Shown here one piece after another: positions 1 to 6,456 of a stretch of DNA of 7,114 bases (the first letter of the stretch is position 1; every line of letters starts with the position of its first letter). Origin of the DNA: Methylocystis sp. (lineage in GTDB: Bacteria; Pseudomonadota; Alphaproteobacteria; Rhizobiales; Beijerinckiaceae); the NCBI GenBank assembly GCA_023253795.1, contig JALRFG010000101.1, positions 1 to 7,114 on the forward strand, read 5' to 3'. The notes beneath the pieces are model-generated. The model searched no databases. It was not told the origin of the DNA and saw only the letters and a program-made list of their open reading frames with translations. Made by a program: the position numbers and the translations under genes.

Positions 1-1854
1 CTGCGTCCGGGCCCCAATGGCGCGCCGCCAGAAGTGCTGACCAAATCGCCGATGGTGAAAAAAGCGCGCGAAGGCGAGATGGAGTTCCTGCTCGTCAACC
101 ATCCGCTCGATTGCCCGATTTGCGATCAGGGCGGCGAATGCGACCTGCAGGATCAGGCGCTGATGTTTGGCGGCGACTCGTCGCGCTACCACGAGAACAA
201 GCGCGCGGTTGAAGATAAATTCATTGGCCCGCTGGTGAAGACCGAAATGACGCGCTGCATCCATTGCACGCGCTGCGTTCGCTTTACGGCGGAAGTCGCC
301 GGCACCGGCGATATGGGCGCCATCGGTCGTGGCGAGGATATGGAGATCACCACCTATCTCCAGAGCGCGATGACCTCCGAATTGCAGGGCAACGTCGCCG
401 ATCTCTGCCCGGTTGGCGCGCTGCTGCCCAAGCCGCAGAATTTCCGCGCCCGTCCGTGGGAATATCAGAAGACCGAAACCATCGACGTGATGGACGCGCT
501 GGGCTCCAACATCCGCGTCGACTCGCGCGGTCGTGAAGTCATCCGCATTCTGCCGCGCGTCAATGACTCGGTGAATGAAGAGTGGATTTCCGACAAGACG
601 CGCCAGATCGTCGACGGCCTCAAGACCCAGCGTCTTGATCGTCCCTATCTGCGCGAGAATGGTCGTCTGCGTCCGGCTTCATGGCAGGAGGCGCTCGCCG
701 CCGTCGCCGCAAAAGTGCGCGCAACCGCGCCGGCGCGCATTGGCGCATTGGCCGGCGATCTCGCCGCCGTTGAGGAAATTTTCGCGCTGAAGCTGCTGAT
801 GGAGCAGTTGGGCGTGAAGAATATCGATTGTCGTCAGGACGGCGCCAAAATCGATCCGTCTAACGGCCGCGCCTCTTATCTGTTTAACGCGACCGTCGCC
901 GGCATTGATGACGCCGACGCGGTGCTGATCGTCGGCGCCAATCCGCGCAAGGAAGCGCCGGTGCTCAACGCCCGCATCCGCAAGCGCTGGCTGGCCGGCA
1001 ATTTCAAAGTGTCGCTGGTCGGCGAACGCGCCGATCTCACCTATGATTACGATTATCTCGGCGCCGGCGCGGAGTCGTTGCTGAACTTCATTCAGACGGC
1101 GAAGCCGGTCGACAAGCTGCTGGTGCTCGTTGGCCAGGGCGCCGTGGCGCGTCAGGATGGCGCGGCGATCCTCGCGCTTGCTGCGCAGGCGGCGCAGAAA
1201 CTTGGCGGCGTCGTGCCGGGCTGGAACGGCTTCAGCATGCTGCATACGGCGGCGTCGCGCGTCGGCGCGCTCGATCTCGGCTTTGTGCCGGGCGCGGGCG
1301 GTCTTAATGCGGCGGCGATGGCCAAGGGCGGCGCGGTCGATGTGCTGTTCAATCTCGGCGCCGACGAACTGTCGATCGAACCCGGCGCTTTCGTCGTCTA
1401 TATCGGCACGCATGGCGATCGTGGCGCGCATCGCGCCGACGTGATCCTGCCAGGCGCCGCCTATACGGAAAAATCCGGCCTCTTCGCCAATACCGAAGGC
1501 CGTGTTCAGTTTGCTTCGCGCGTCGTGTTCCCGCCGGGCGAAGCGCGCGAAGACTGGGCGATTTTCCGCGCGCTGTCGGGCGCGCTCGGCCAGCCGCTGC
1601 CGTTCGACTCGCTGGCGACGCTGCGCAAGAAGCTCATTGAGGCGCATCCGCATTTCGCCCGCATCGATCAGATTGCGGCCGGCGACCCGGCCCAGATCGG
1701 CGGCGTCGCGGCGCATTCGGCGGTCGCGCTGCGCGATCCGCTGATCAATGTCATCAAGGATTTCTATCTCACCAATCCGATCGCGCGCGCCTCGGCGGTG
1801 ATGGCGGACTGTTCGGCCCTGGCGCAGGGCCGGCTGACGCAGGCGGCGGAATAG
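1..1854 (+). CDS. nuoG: NADH:quinone oxidoreductase subunit G (complex I 75-kDa type), 5' partial
   Basis: NuoG is the large iron-sulfur subunit of the peripheral arm of complex I and carries electrons from the NADH module toward NuoI. The frame is open from base 1 and gives 617 residues. Related proteins start with an N-terminal ferredoxin domain holding cluster N1b; that domain, roughly 80 residues by comparison, lies upstream of the window. The GTG at 34 is internal, not the start. Counting from the first visible codon, His34, Cys38, Cys41 and Cys47 form the His-Cys3 site of cluster N5. Cys86, Cys89, Cys92 and Cys136 (in LCPVGAL) form the N4 site. The rest is the degenerate molybdopterin-oxidoreductase-like domain, with VGANPRKEAP near residue 312 and ADVILPGAAYTEKSG near 479. 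The CxxCxxxC motif for cluster N7, found in E. coli and Thermus, is absent; DALGSNIRV occupies that region, as in mitochondrial-type proteins. The identification is very secure. Confidence 0.98.
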   Translation: MRPGPNGAPPEVLTKSPMVKKAREGEMEFLLVNHPLDCPICDQGGECDLQDQALMFGGDSSRYHENKRAVEDKFIGPLVKTEMTRCIHCTRCVRFTAEVAGTGDMGAIGRGEDMEITTYLQSAMTSELQGNVADLCPVGALLPKPQNFRARPWEYQKTETIDVMDALGSNIRVDSRGREVIRILPRVNDSVNEEWISDKTRQIVDGLKTQRLDRPYLRENGRLRPASWQEALAAVAAKVRATAPARIGALAGDLAAVEEIFALKLLMEQLGVKNIDCRQDGAKIDPSNGRASYLFNATVAGIDDADAVLIVGANPRKEAPVLNARIRKRWLAGNFKVSLVGERADLTYDYDYLGAGAESLLNFIQTAKPVDKLLVLVGQGAVARQDGAAILALAAQAAQKLGGVVPGWNGFSMLHTAASRVGALDLGFVPGAGGLNAAAMAKGGAVDVLFNLGADELSIEPGAFVVYIGTHGDRGAHRADVILPGAAYTEKSGLFANTEGRVQFASRVVFPPGEAREDWAIFRALSGALGQPLPFDSLATLRKKLIEAHPHFARIDQIAAGDPAQIGGVAAHSAVALRDPLINVIKDFYLTNPIARASAVMADCSALAQGRLTQAAE

Positions 1855-1869
1855 GAGCGACGACGCGAT

Positions 1870-2901
1870 ATGGACGCCATCACGACCTATCTTTCGGAAA
1901 GCCCGGTGTTGCTCGCGCTCATCAAGAGCGTGCTGCTGGCCGTCGTTCTGCTGATTTATGTGGCCTATGTCATTCTCGCTGACCGCAAGATCTGGGCGGC
2001 GGTGCAATTGCGCCGTGGTCCGAACGTTGTGGGTCCGTGGGGTCTGCTGCAAAGCTTCGCCGACTTCATCAAATTCGCGCTGAAAGAGCCGGTGATCCCC
2101 GACACCGCGAACAAGGGCATCTTCCTGTTCGCGCCGTTTATCGCTGCGACGCTGTCAATCGCCACCTGGGCGGTGGTGCCGGTCGCCGACGGCTGGGTGG
2201 TCGGCGACATCAATGTCGGCGTCCTCTACATTTTCGCGATCTCGTCGCTCGGCGTCTATGGCATCATCATGGGCGGCTGGGCTTCGAACTCGAAATATCC
2301 CTTCCTCTCGGCGCTGCGTTCGGCGGCCCAGATGGTGTCCTACGAAGTCTCGATCGGCTTCGTCATCATCACCGTGCTGCTGTGCGCCGGTTCGCTCAAC
2401 CTGTCCGACATTGTGCGCGCGCAGGACACGCAATACGGCATGCTGGGCTGGTACTGGCTCCGCTTGCTGCCGATGTTCGTGATCTTCTTCGTCTCGGCCC
2501 TGGCCGAAACCAACCGTCCGCCCTTCGATCTTGTCGAGGCCGAGTCTGAACTCGTCGCCGGCTTCATGATCGAATATTCAGCGACGCCCTACGTGCTGTT
2601 CATGCTCGCCGAATATGTGGCGATCACCACCATGTGCGCGCTGCTGACGATCCTGTTCTTTGGCGGCTGGCTGCCGCCGGTGAACATGGCGCCCTTCACT
2701 TATGTGCCGGGCGTGATCTGGTTCGTTCTGAAGGCGAGCTTCTTCTTCTTCTTCTTCGCCATGGTGAAGGCTTTCGTGCCGCGCTATCGCTACGATCAGC
2801 TGATGCGTCTGGGCTGGAAGGTTTTCCTGCCGATTTCCCTCGCCATGGTCATCATTGTCGCCGCGGTGCTGCAATTCGGCCCCACGCTGGCTGCGAACTG
2901 A
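1870..2901 (+). CDS. nuoH: NADH:quinone oxidoreductase subunit H (ND1 type)
   Basis: NuoH is the inner-membrane subunit that joins the peripheral and membrane arms, forms much of the quinone chamber and starts the chain of charged residues leading to the proton channels. It has 343 residues, normal for the family, and about eight hydrophobic segments. Family signatures are visible: ADRKIWAAVQLRRGPN (residues 37-52), KYPFLSALRSAAQMVSYEV (142-160), the quinone-site loop AETNRPPFDLVEAESELVAG (212-231) and RYRYDQLMRLGWKVFLP (305-321). The usual Glu of the ERK motif is Asp38, which I recall as common in alphaproteobacteria. Six consecutive Phe (291-296) are encoded by an unbroken TTC run. The ATG lies 12 bases after an AGGAG (1853-1857) that overlaps the nuoG stop codon, and no other start fits the family N-terminus better. 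nuoG ends 15 bases upstream. Confidence 0.98.
   Translation: MDAITTYLSESPVLLALIKSVLLAVVLLIYVAYVILADRKIWAAVQLRRGPNVVGPWGLLQSFADFIKFALKEPVIPDTANKGIFLFAPFIAATLSIATWAVVPVADGWVVGDINVGVLYIFAISSLGVYGIIMGGWASNSKYPFLSALRSAAQMVSYEVSIGFVIITVLLCAGSLNLSDIVRAQDTQYGMLGWYWLRLLPMFVIFFVSALAETNRPPFDLVEAESELVAGFMIEYSATPYVLFMLAEYVAITTMCALLTILFFGGWLPPVNMAPFTYVPGVIWFVLKASFFFFFFAMVKAFVPRYRYDQLMRLGWKVFLPISLAMVIIVAAVLQFGPTLAAN
2740..2757 (+). repeat. Six-copy TTC microsatellite inside nuoH
   Basis: Six identical TTC codons in a row encode Phe291-Phe296 of NuoH, in a membrane helix shortly before the conserved RYRYDQLMRLGWK motif. Related proteins are Phe-rich here, so the residues fit the family. The notable part is that one codon is used throughout, which makes a perfect trinucleotide tract. 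Gain or loss of one unit would keep the reading frame. Confidence 0.8.
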
Positions 2902-2904
2902 GGA
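2900..2904 (+). promoter_or_regulatory. Ribosome binding site of nuoI, overlapping the nuoH stop
   Basis: GAGGA begins within the TGA stop codon of nuoH and ends five bases before the nuoI ATG. It supports the start at 2910 even though the same frame stays open far upstream inside nuoH. A ribosome finishing nuoH would cover this site, so the two genes are probably translationally coupled. Confidence 0.7.
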
Positions 2905-2909
2905 TTGTC

Positions 2910-3398
2910 ATGAGACTCGATCAGGCCGCAAAATCGCTCTTCCTGTCGGAGTTCATCGGCGCGTTTTTCCTGTCGATGCGTTACTTCTTCAAGCCGAAGG
3001 CGACGTTGAACTATCCGCATGAGAAGAATCCGCAGTCGCCGCGCTATCGTGGCGAACATGCGCTGCGCCGCTATCCCAATGGCGAAGAGCGCTGCATCGC
3101 CTGCAAGCTCTGCGAGGCGATCTGCCCGGCGCAGGCGATCACCATCGAGGCGGGCCCGCGTCGCAACGACGGCACCCGCCGCACGACGCGCTACGACATC
3201 GATATGGTGAAGTGCATCTATTGCGGCTTCTGTCAGGAAGCCTGCCCGGTCGACGCCATCGTCGAGGGGCCGAACGCCGAATTCGCGACGGAAACGCGCG
3301 AGGAGCTTTATTACAACAAGGAGCGCCTGCTCGAAAATGGCGCCCGCTGGGAACGCGAGATCGCGCGCAACATCGCGCTGGATTCGCCCTACCGGTAA
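2910..3398 (+). CDS. nuoI: NADH:quinone oxidoreductase subunit I, 2x[4Fe-4S] ferredoxin type
   Basis: NuoI (mitochondrial TYKY homologue) is a peripheral-arm subunit carrying clusters N6a and N6b, which pass electrons on toward the terminal N2 cluster at the quinone site. It has 162 residues, the usual alphaproteobacterial length. Two eight-Cys-type ferredoxin motifs are complete: Cys62, Cys65, Cys68, Cys72 (CIACKLCEAICP) and Cys102, Cys105, Cys108, Cys112 (CIYCGFCQEACP). In the typical crossed arrangement the fourth Cys of each motif ligates the other cluster. The N-terminal stretch FLSEFIGAFFLSMRYFFKPK is an amphipathic segment that anchors the subunit on NuoH in the family. The C-terminus ELYYNKERLLENGARWE is also typical. 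The frame runs open upstream to 2634 inside nuoH, but the family N-terminus and the GAGGA site set the start at 2910. The family assignment is secure. Confidence 0.98.
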   Translation: MRLDQAAKSLFLSEFIGAFFLSMRYFFKPKATLNYPHEKNPQSPRYRGEHALRRYPNGEERCIACKLCEAICPAQAITIEAGPRRNDGTRRTTRYDIDMVKCIYCGFCQEACPVDAIVEGPNAEFATETREELYYNKERLLENGARWEREIARNIALDSPYR

Positions 3399-3408
3399 AA
3401 CCGAACGC

Positions 3409-3432
3409 GTGCGCGGCGAGAGCCGCCTGCAC
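3409..3432 (+). other. Intercistronic RNA hairpin with GAGA (GNRA) tetraloop before nuoJ
   Basis: In the 51-base nuoI-nuoJ gap, GCGGC (3413-3417) pairs perfectly with GCCGC (3422-3426) around the loop GAGA (3418-3421), which fits the stable GNRA class. The stem extends by four more pairs, GTGC (3409-3412) with GCAC (3429-3432), across a two-base CT bulge (3427-3428). No T-run follows, so it does not look like an intrinsic terminator. The stem ends three bases before the nuoJ ribosome binding site. The pairing is read directly from the sequence; any role in mRNA stability, processing or nuoJ translation is inference. Confidence 0.55.
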
Positions 3433-3435
3433 TAT

Positions 3436-3442
3436 GAGAGGA
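3436..3442 (+). promoter_or_regulatory. Ribosome binding site deciding the GTG start of nuoJ
   Basis: GAGAGGA lies seven bases before the GTG at 3450. An in-frame TGA at 3435-3437 closes the nuoJ frame upstream, and GTG is the first possible initiator after it. The next in-frame ATG (3486) would remove most of the first membrane helix. Confidence 0.75.
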
Positions 3443-3449
3443 CAGGAAC

Positions 3450-4052
3450 GTGCCGGCTGTATTCTTCTACATCTTCGCGACGATCATGATCGCGTCGGCC
3501 TGCGTGGTGATCTTGGCGCGCAATCCGGTGCATTCGGTGTTGTTTCTGATCCTCGCCTTCTGCAATGGCGCGGGTCTGTTCCTGCTGTCGGGGGCGGAGT
3601 TCCTGGCGCTAATCCTGATCGTCGTTTACGTCGGCGCGGTCGCGGTGCTGTTCCTCTTCGTCGTCATGATGCTCGACGTCGATTTCGCCGAACTCAAGCA
3701 GGGCTTCGCCAAATATCTGCCGATGGGCGTTGGCGTCGGCCTCGTCGTGCTCGGCGAACTCGGCATGGTCGCGCTGGGCTGGCGCACCTCGCCGCTGGCT
3801 GCGAGCGCCGCCGCCTCGCCGATCCCGGACAATATGTCGAACACGGCGGCGCTGGGGCAGATCCTTTACACCAAATACGCGGTCTTCTTTGAGGCCTCGG
3901 CGATGGTGCTGCTGACGGCGATGATCGGCGCGATCGTCCTGACCCTGCACCACCGACCGAACGTCAAGCGTCAAAGCATCGAGGAACAGAATTCGCGCAA
4001 CGCCAAAAACGTTGTCGAGATCAAAAAAGTTCCTTTCCGCACCGGCGTCTAA
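3450..4052 (+). CDS. nuoJ: NADH:quinone oxidoreductase subunit J (ND6 type)
   Basis: NuoJ is a membrane-arm subunit between NuoH/NuoA and NuoK. Its third helix contains the pi-bulge thought to couple quinone chemistry to proton movement. It has 200 residues with about five hydrophobic segments (roughly 2-22, 28-47, 53-77, 91-110 and 141-166). The family core is ARNPVHSVLFLILAF (23-37) followed by GAEFLALILIVVYVGAVAVL (48-67), with Tyr60 and Gly62 at the pi-bulge, and then LFLFVVMMLDVDF (67-79). A charged tail (168-200) with RQSIEEQ and a VPFRTGV ending is typical of alphaproteobacterial forms. Translation starts at GTG. It follows nuoI after 51 bases, the widest gap in the window, so it may depend more on its own ribosome binding site than its neighbours do. 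The identification is secure. Confidence 0.97.
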   Translation: MPAVFFYIFATIMIASACVVILARNPVHSVLFLILAFCNGAGLFLLSGAEFLALILIVVYVGAVAVLFLFVVMMLDVDFAELKQGFAKYLPMGVGVGLVVLGELGMVALGWRTSPLAASAAASPIPDNMSNTAALGQILYTKYAVFFEASAMVLLTAMIGAIVLTLHHRPNVKRQSIEEQNSRNAKNVVEIKKVPFRTGV

Positions 4053-4064
4053 CGGGGAAATCTC

Positions 4065-4373
4065 ATGACCATTGGCCTGACCCATTACCTCGTCGTCGGC
4101 GCGATCATGTTCACGCTCGGCGTCGCCGGCATCATTCTCAACCGGAAGAACATCATCGTCATCCTGATGTCGGTGGAGTTGATCCTGTTGTCGGTCAACA
4201 TCAATTTCGTCGCCTTCTCGAAGGAGCTCGGCGACCTCACCGGCCAGGTGTTTGCGCTTTATGTGCTCACCGTCGCGGCCGCCGAGGCGGCGATTGGTCT
4301 CGCCATTCTTGTCGCCTTCTATCGTAACCGCGGCACGATCGCGGTCGAAGACATCAATTCTCTCAAGGGCTGA
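4065..4373 (+). CDS. nuoK: NADH:quinone oxidoreductase subunit K (ND4L type)
   Basis: NuoK is a small membrane-arm subunit with three helices, related to MrpC antiporter subunits. With NuoJ and NuoN it forms a proton half-channel. It has 102 residues, the standard length. The two essential helix glutamates are present: Glu38 in MSVELILLSVNINFVAF, equivalent to E. coli Glu36, and Glu74 in TVAAAEAAIGLAILVAFYR, equivalent to Glu72. Helices span about 5-24, 28-50 and 60-86, and the C-terminal VEDINSLKG is typical. The ATG follows GGGG (4054-4057) by seven bases in a 12-base gap after nuoJ. nuoL begins seven bases after its stop. Confidence 0.98.
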   Translation: MTIGLTHYLVVGAIMFTLGVAGIILNRKNIIVILMSVELILLSVNINFVAFSKELGDLTGQVFALYVLTVAAAEAAIGLAILVAFYRNRGTIAVEDINSLKG

Positions 4374-4380
4374 TCACGCG

Positions 4381-6456
4381 ATGATTCAGGCAATCGTCTT
4401 TCTTCCGCTGCTCGGCTTTCTGATCGCCGGCGGCTTCGGCCGCTGGATTGGCGCGCGCGCCTCGGAAATCGTCACGACCACGCTGCTGCTGACCTGCGCC
4501 GCGCTGTCGTGGATGATGTTTCTCGATGTGGCCATCGGTCACAACGAGGGACATGTCACCGTCCTCGCCAATTGGATGACCGCCGGCAAGATGAGCGTCG
4601 ACTGGGCGCTGCGCGTCGATACGCTGACGGCGGTGATGCTCGTCGTGGTCAACACCGTATCGAGCCTCGTGCATCTCTATTCGATCGGCTACATGAACGA
4701 GGATCCGCATCGTTCGCGCTTCTTCGCCTATCTGTCGCTGTTCACCTTCGCCATGCTGATGCTGGTGACCGCCGATAATCTGGTGCAGATGTTCTTTGGC
4801 TGGGAAGGCGTCGGTCTCGCGTCCTATCTGCTGATCGGCTTCTGGTATCAGAAGCCCTCCGCCAACGCTGCGGCGATCAAGGCCTTCGTCGTCAATCGCG
4901 TCGGCGATTTCGGCTTCGCGCTCGGCATCTTCCTCGTCTACCAGCTCACCCAGTCGCTGACCTTCAGTGAGGTCTTCGCTGCGATCCCGGGTCTGGAAGG
5001 CAAGGAAATCCATATTTTCGGCTTCGACGCAGAAGCGCTCGAAGTCGCCGCCTTCCTGCTTTTCATCGGCGCGATGGGCAAATCGGCGCAGTTCTTCCTG
5101 CACACCTGGTTGCCGGACGCGATGGAAGGCCCGACGCCGGTCTCCGCGCTCATTCACGCCGCCACCATGGTCACCGCCGGCGTCTTCATGGTCGCGCGCC
5201 TGTCGCCGATCTTTGAACATGCGCCGCATACGGCGACCTTCGTGACGCTGATTGGCGCGACCACGGCCTTCTTCGCCGCGACCGTCGGCCTGGTGCAGAA
5301 CGACATCAAGCGCGTTATCGCCTATTCGACCTGTTCGCAGCTTGGCTACATGTTCGTCGCGGAAGGCGTCGGCGCCTATTCGCTCGGCGTGTTCCACCTG
5401 TTCACACACGCTTTCTTCAAGGCGCTGCTGTTTTTGGGCGCCGGCTCGGTGATCCATGCGATGCATCACGAGCAGGACATGCGCAACATGGGCGGCCTGC
5501 GCAAGGACATCCCCTTCACCTTCGCGATGATGACCATCGGCACGCTGGCCCTGACCGGCGTCGGCATCCCGCACACGCAGCTCGGTTTCGCCGGCTACTT
5601 CTCCAAGGATGCGATCATCGAGGCGGCCTTCACCGCCGGCGAGCATCACACCGCGGCGCTGATCGGCTACATTTCGACCGTCGTGGCGGCGGCGCTGACC
5701 TCGTTCTACTCTTGGCGTCTGGTGTTCATGACCTTCTTCGGCAAGCGCCATGAAGCCCCTCACGGTCATGATGCGCATGCTCATGCCGCACATGCTGATG
5801 CGGCGCATGGTCATGACGATCACGCCCACGCTTCTGCGCATCACGACGATCACGCGCATGATGATCATGGTCATGGTCACGGCGATCACACGCCGCATGA
5901 ATCACCGATCGTTATGCTGATCCCGCTGGCCGTTCTCGCCGTTGGCGCGGTGGCGGCGGGCGCGGTGTTCCTGCCGTATTTCGCCGGACACGCCTATGAC
6001 GAGTTCTGGAAAGGCGCGCTCTACACCAGCGAGCACAACCATATTCTGCACGAGATGCATGAGATCCCGTCGTGGGTCGGCCTGTCGCCGACGATTGCGA
6101 TGGTCGGCGGCTTCCTCGTGTCGCTCTATGTCTATGTGCTGGCGCCCGGCACGGCGCAGAAGCTCGCTGCGACCTTCCCGCGTCTCTACGACTTCCTGCT
6201 CAACAAATGGTATTTCGACGAGCTGTACGACGCGATCTTCGTGCGTCCGGCCTTCGCGATTGGCCGTCTGTTCTGGAAGGGCGGCGACGGCGCCATCATC
6301 GACGGTCTCGGCCCCGATGGCGTTGCGGCGCGTGTCGCCGACGGCGCCCGCATCGCGGTGCGTCTGCAGACGGGCTATGTCTATCATTACGCCTTCGCCA
6401 TGCTGATTGGCGTTGCGGCGGTCGCTACGTGGTTTGTTGCCGGAGGAATGCGCTGA
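4381..6456 (+). CDS. nuoL: NADH:quinone oxidoreductase subunit L (ND5 type) with histidine-rich loop
   Basis: NuoL is the distal antiporter-like proton-pumping subunit, with about 16 membrane helices and a long lateral helix lying along the membrane arm. The product has 691 residues, longer than E. coli NuoL (about 613), partly because of an insert. Visible key residues match E. coli positions: Glu142 in FFGWEGVGLASYLL (Glu144), Lys234 in GKSAQFFLHTWLPDAMEGPTP (Lys229), His339, His343 and Lys347 in FHLFTHAFFKALLF (His334, His338, Lys342), and Lys409 in GYFSKD (Lys399). The lateral-helix segment begins near NKWYFDELYDAIFVRP, followed by a final membrane helix. Residues 457-506 hold 19 His. The frame is open upstream to 4252 inside nuoK, but the family N-terminus MIQAIVFLPLLGFLIAG fixes the start at 4381. 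A modest AAGGG (4365-4369) lies 11 bases before it. Confidence 0.97.
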   Translation: MIQAIVFLPLLGFLIAGGFGRWIGARASEIVTTTLLLTCAALSWMMFLDVAIGHNEGHVTVLANWMTAGKMSVDWALRVDTLTAVMLVVVNTVSSLVHLYSIGYMNEDPHRSRFFAYLSLFTFAMLMLVTADNLVQMFFGWEGVGLASYLLIGFWYQKPSANAAAIKAFVVNRVGDFGFALGIFLVYQLTQSLTFSEVFAAIPGLEGKEIHIFGFDAEALEVAAFLLFIGAMGKSAQFFLHTWLPDAMEGPTPVSALIHAATMVTAGVFMVARLSPIFEHAPHTATFVTLIGATTAFFAATVGLVQNDIKRVIAYSTCSQLGYMFVAEGVGAYSLGVFHLFTHAFFKALLFLGAGSVIHAMHHEQDMRNMGGLRKDIPFTFAMMTIGTLALTGVGIPHTQLGFAGYFSKDAIIEAAFTAGEHHTAALIGYISTVVAAALTSFYSWRLVFMTFFGKRHEAPHGHDAHAHAAHADAAHGHDDHAHASAHHDDHAHDDHGHGHGDHTPHESPIVMLIPLAVLAVGAVAAGAVFLPYFAGHAYDEFWKGALYTSEHNHILHEMHEIPSWVGLSPTIAMVGGFLVSLYVYVLAPGTAQKLAATFPRLYDFLLNKWYFDELYDAIFVRPAFAIGRLFWKGGDGAIIDGLGPDGVAARVADGARIAVRLQTGYVYHYAFAMLIGVAAVATWFVAGGMR
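5749..5898 (+). repeat. His/Asp-rich low-complexity insert of NuoL, with an imperfect 30-base repeat
   Basis: These 50 codons encode residues 457-506 of NuoL: 19 His and 9 Asp, with Ala and Gly as most of the remainder, in patterns such as HDDHAH and HGHGHGDH. The insert sits between SWRLVFMTFFGK, the end of the helix taken as 13 by comparison with E. coli, and HESPIVMLIPL, the start of helix 14. On that topology the loop faces the cytoplasm, the same side as the lateral helix. At the DNA level, the 11 bases at 5815-5825 recur exactly at 5845-5855, and 16 of 19 bases match over the wider 5812-5830/5842-5860 pair. This suggests growth by tandem duplication. His codons are mixed (12 CAT, 7 CAC). 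Metal binding is plausible but unproven; many alphaproteobacterial NuoL proteins have shorter His-containing loops here. Confidence 0.85.
6442..6447 (+). promoter_or_regulatory. Ribosome binding site of nuoM inside the nuoL 3' end
   Basis: GGAGGA, the strongest Shine-Dalgarno match in the window, lies within the last codons of nuoL, eight bases before the nuoM ATG. It confirms 6456 as the start and fits translational coupling through the TGATG stop-start overlap. Confidence 0.8.

Noticed and set aside
679..2052. Long open frame on the - strand (457 codons) opposite nuoG and the start of nuoH
   Set aside because: The product is Arg-, His- and Gln-rich with no recognisable family. It mirrors nuoG in G+C-rich DNA, where stop codons on the opposite strand are rare.
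2634..2909. Possible 92-residue N-terminal extension of NuoI inside nuoH
   Set aside because: It is out-of-frame nuoH sequence. The usual NuoI start and a ribosome binding site are found at 2910.
3409..3432. Rho-independent terminator between nuoI and nuoJ
   Set aside because: The hairpin is real by pairing but is followed by ACTATGAGAGG-type sequence without a T-run, and it sits inside a co-directional operon.
3212..3892. A + strand open frame (226 codons) bridging nuoI and nuoJ
   Set aside because: It is out of frame with both genes, Arg-rich and without motifs. The ferredoxin motifs of NuoI and the ND6 core of NuoJ lie in the other frames.
4252..4380. Possible 43-residue N-terminal extension of NuoL inside nuoK
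   Set aside because: The extra residues read as out-of-frame nuoK and do not resemble NuoL. The family N-terminus begins at the ATG at 4381.
4363..5898. Long open frame on the - strand (511 codons) opposite nuoL
   Set aside because: It is a shadow of nuoL. Its Met/Val/Ile-rich beginning is simply the complement of the His-codon tract, and the rest is low-complexity charged sequence.
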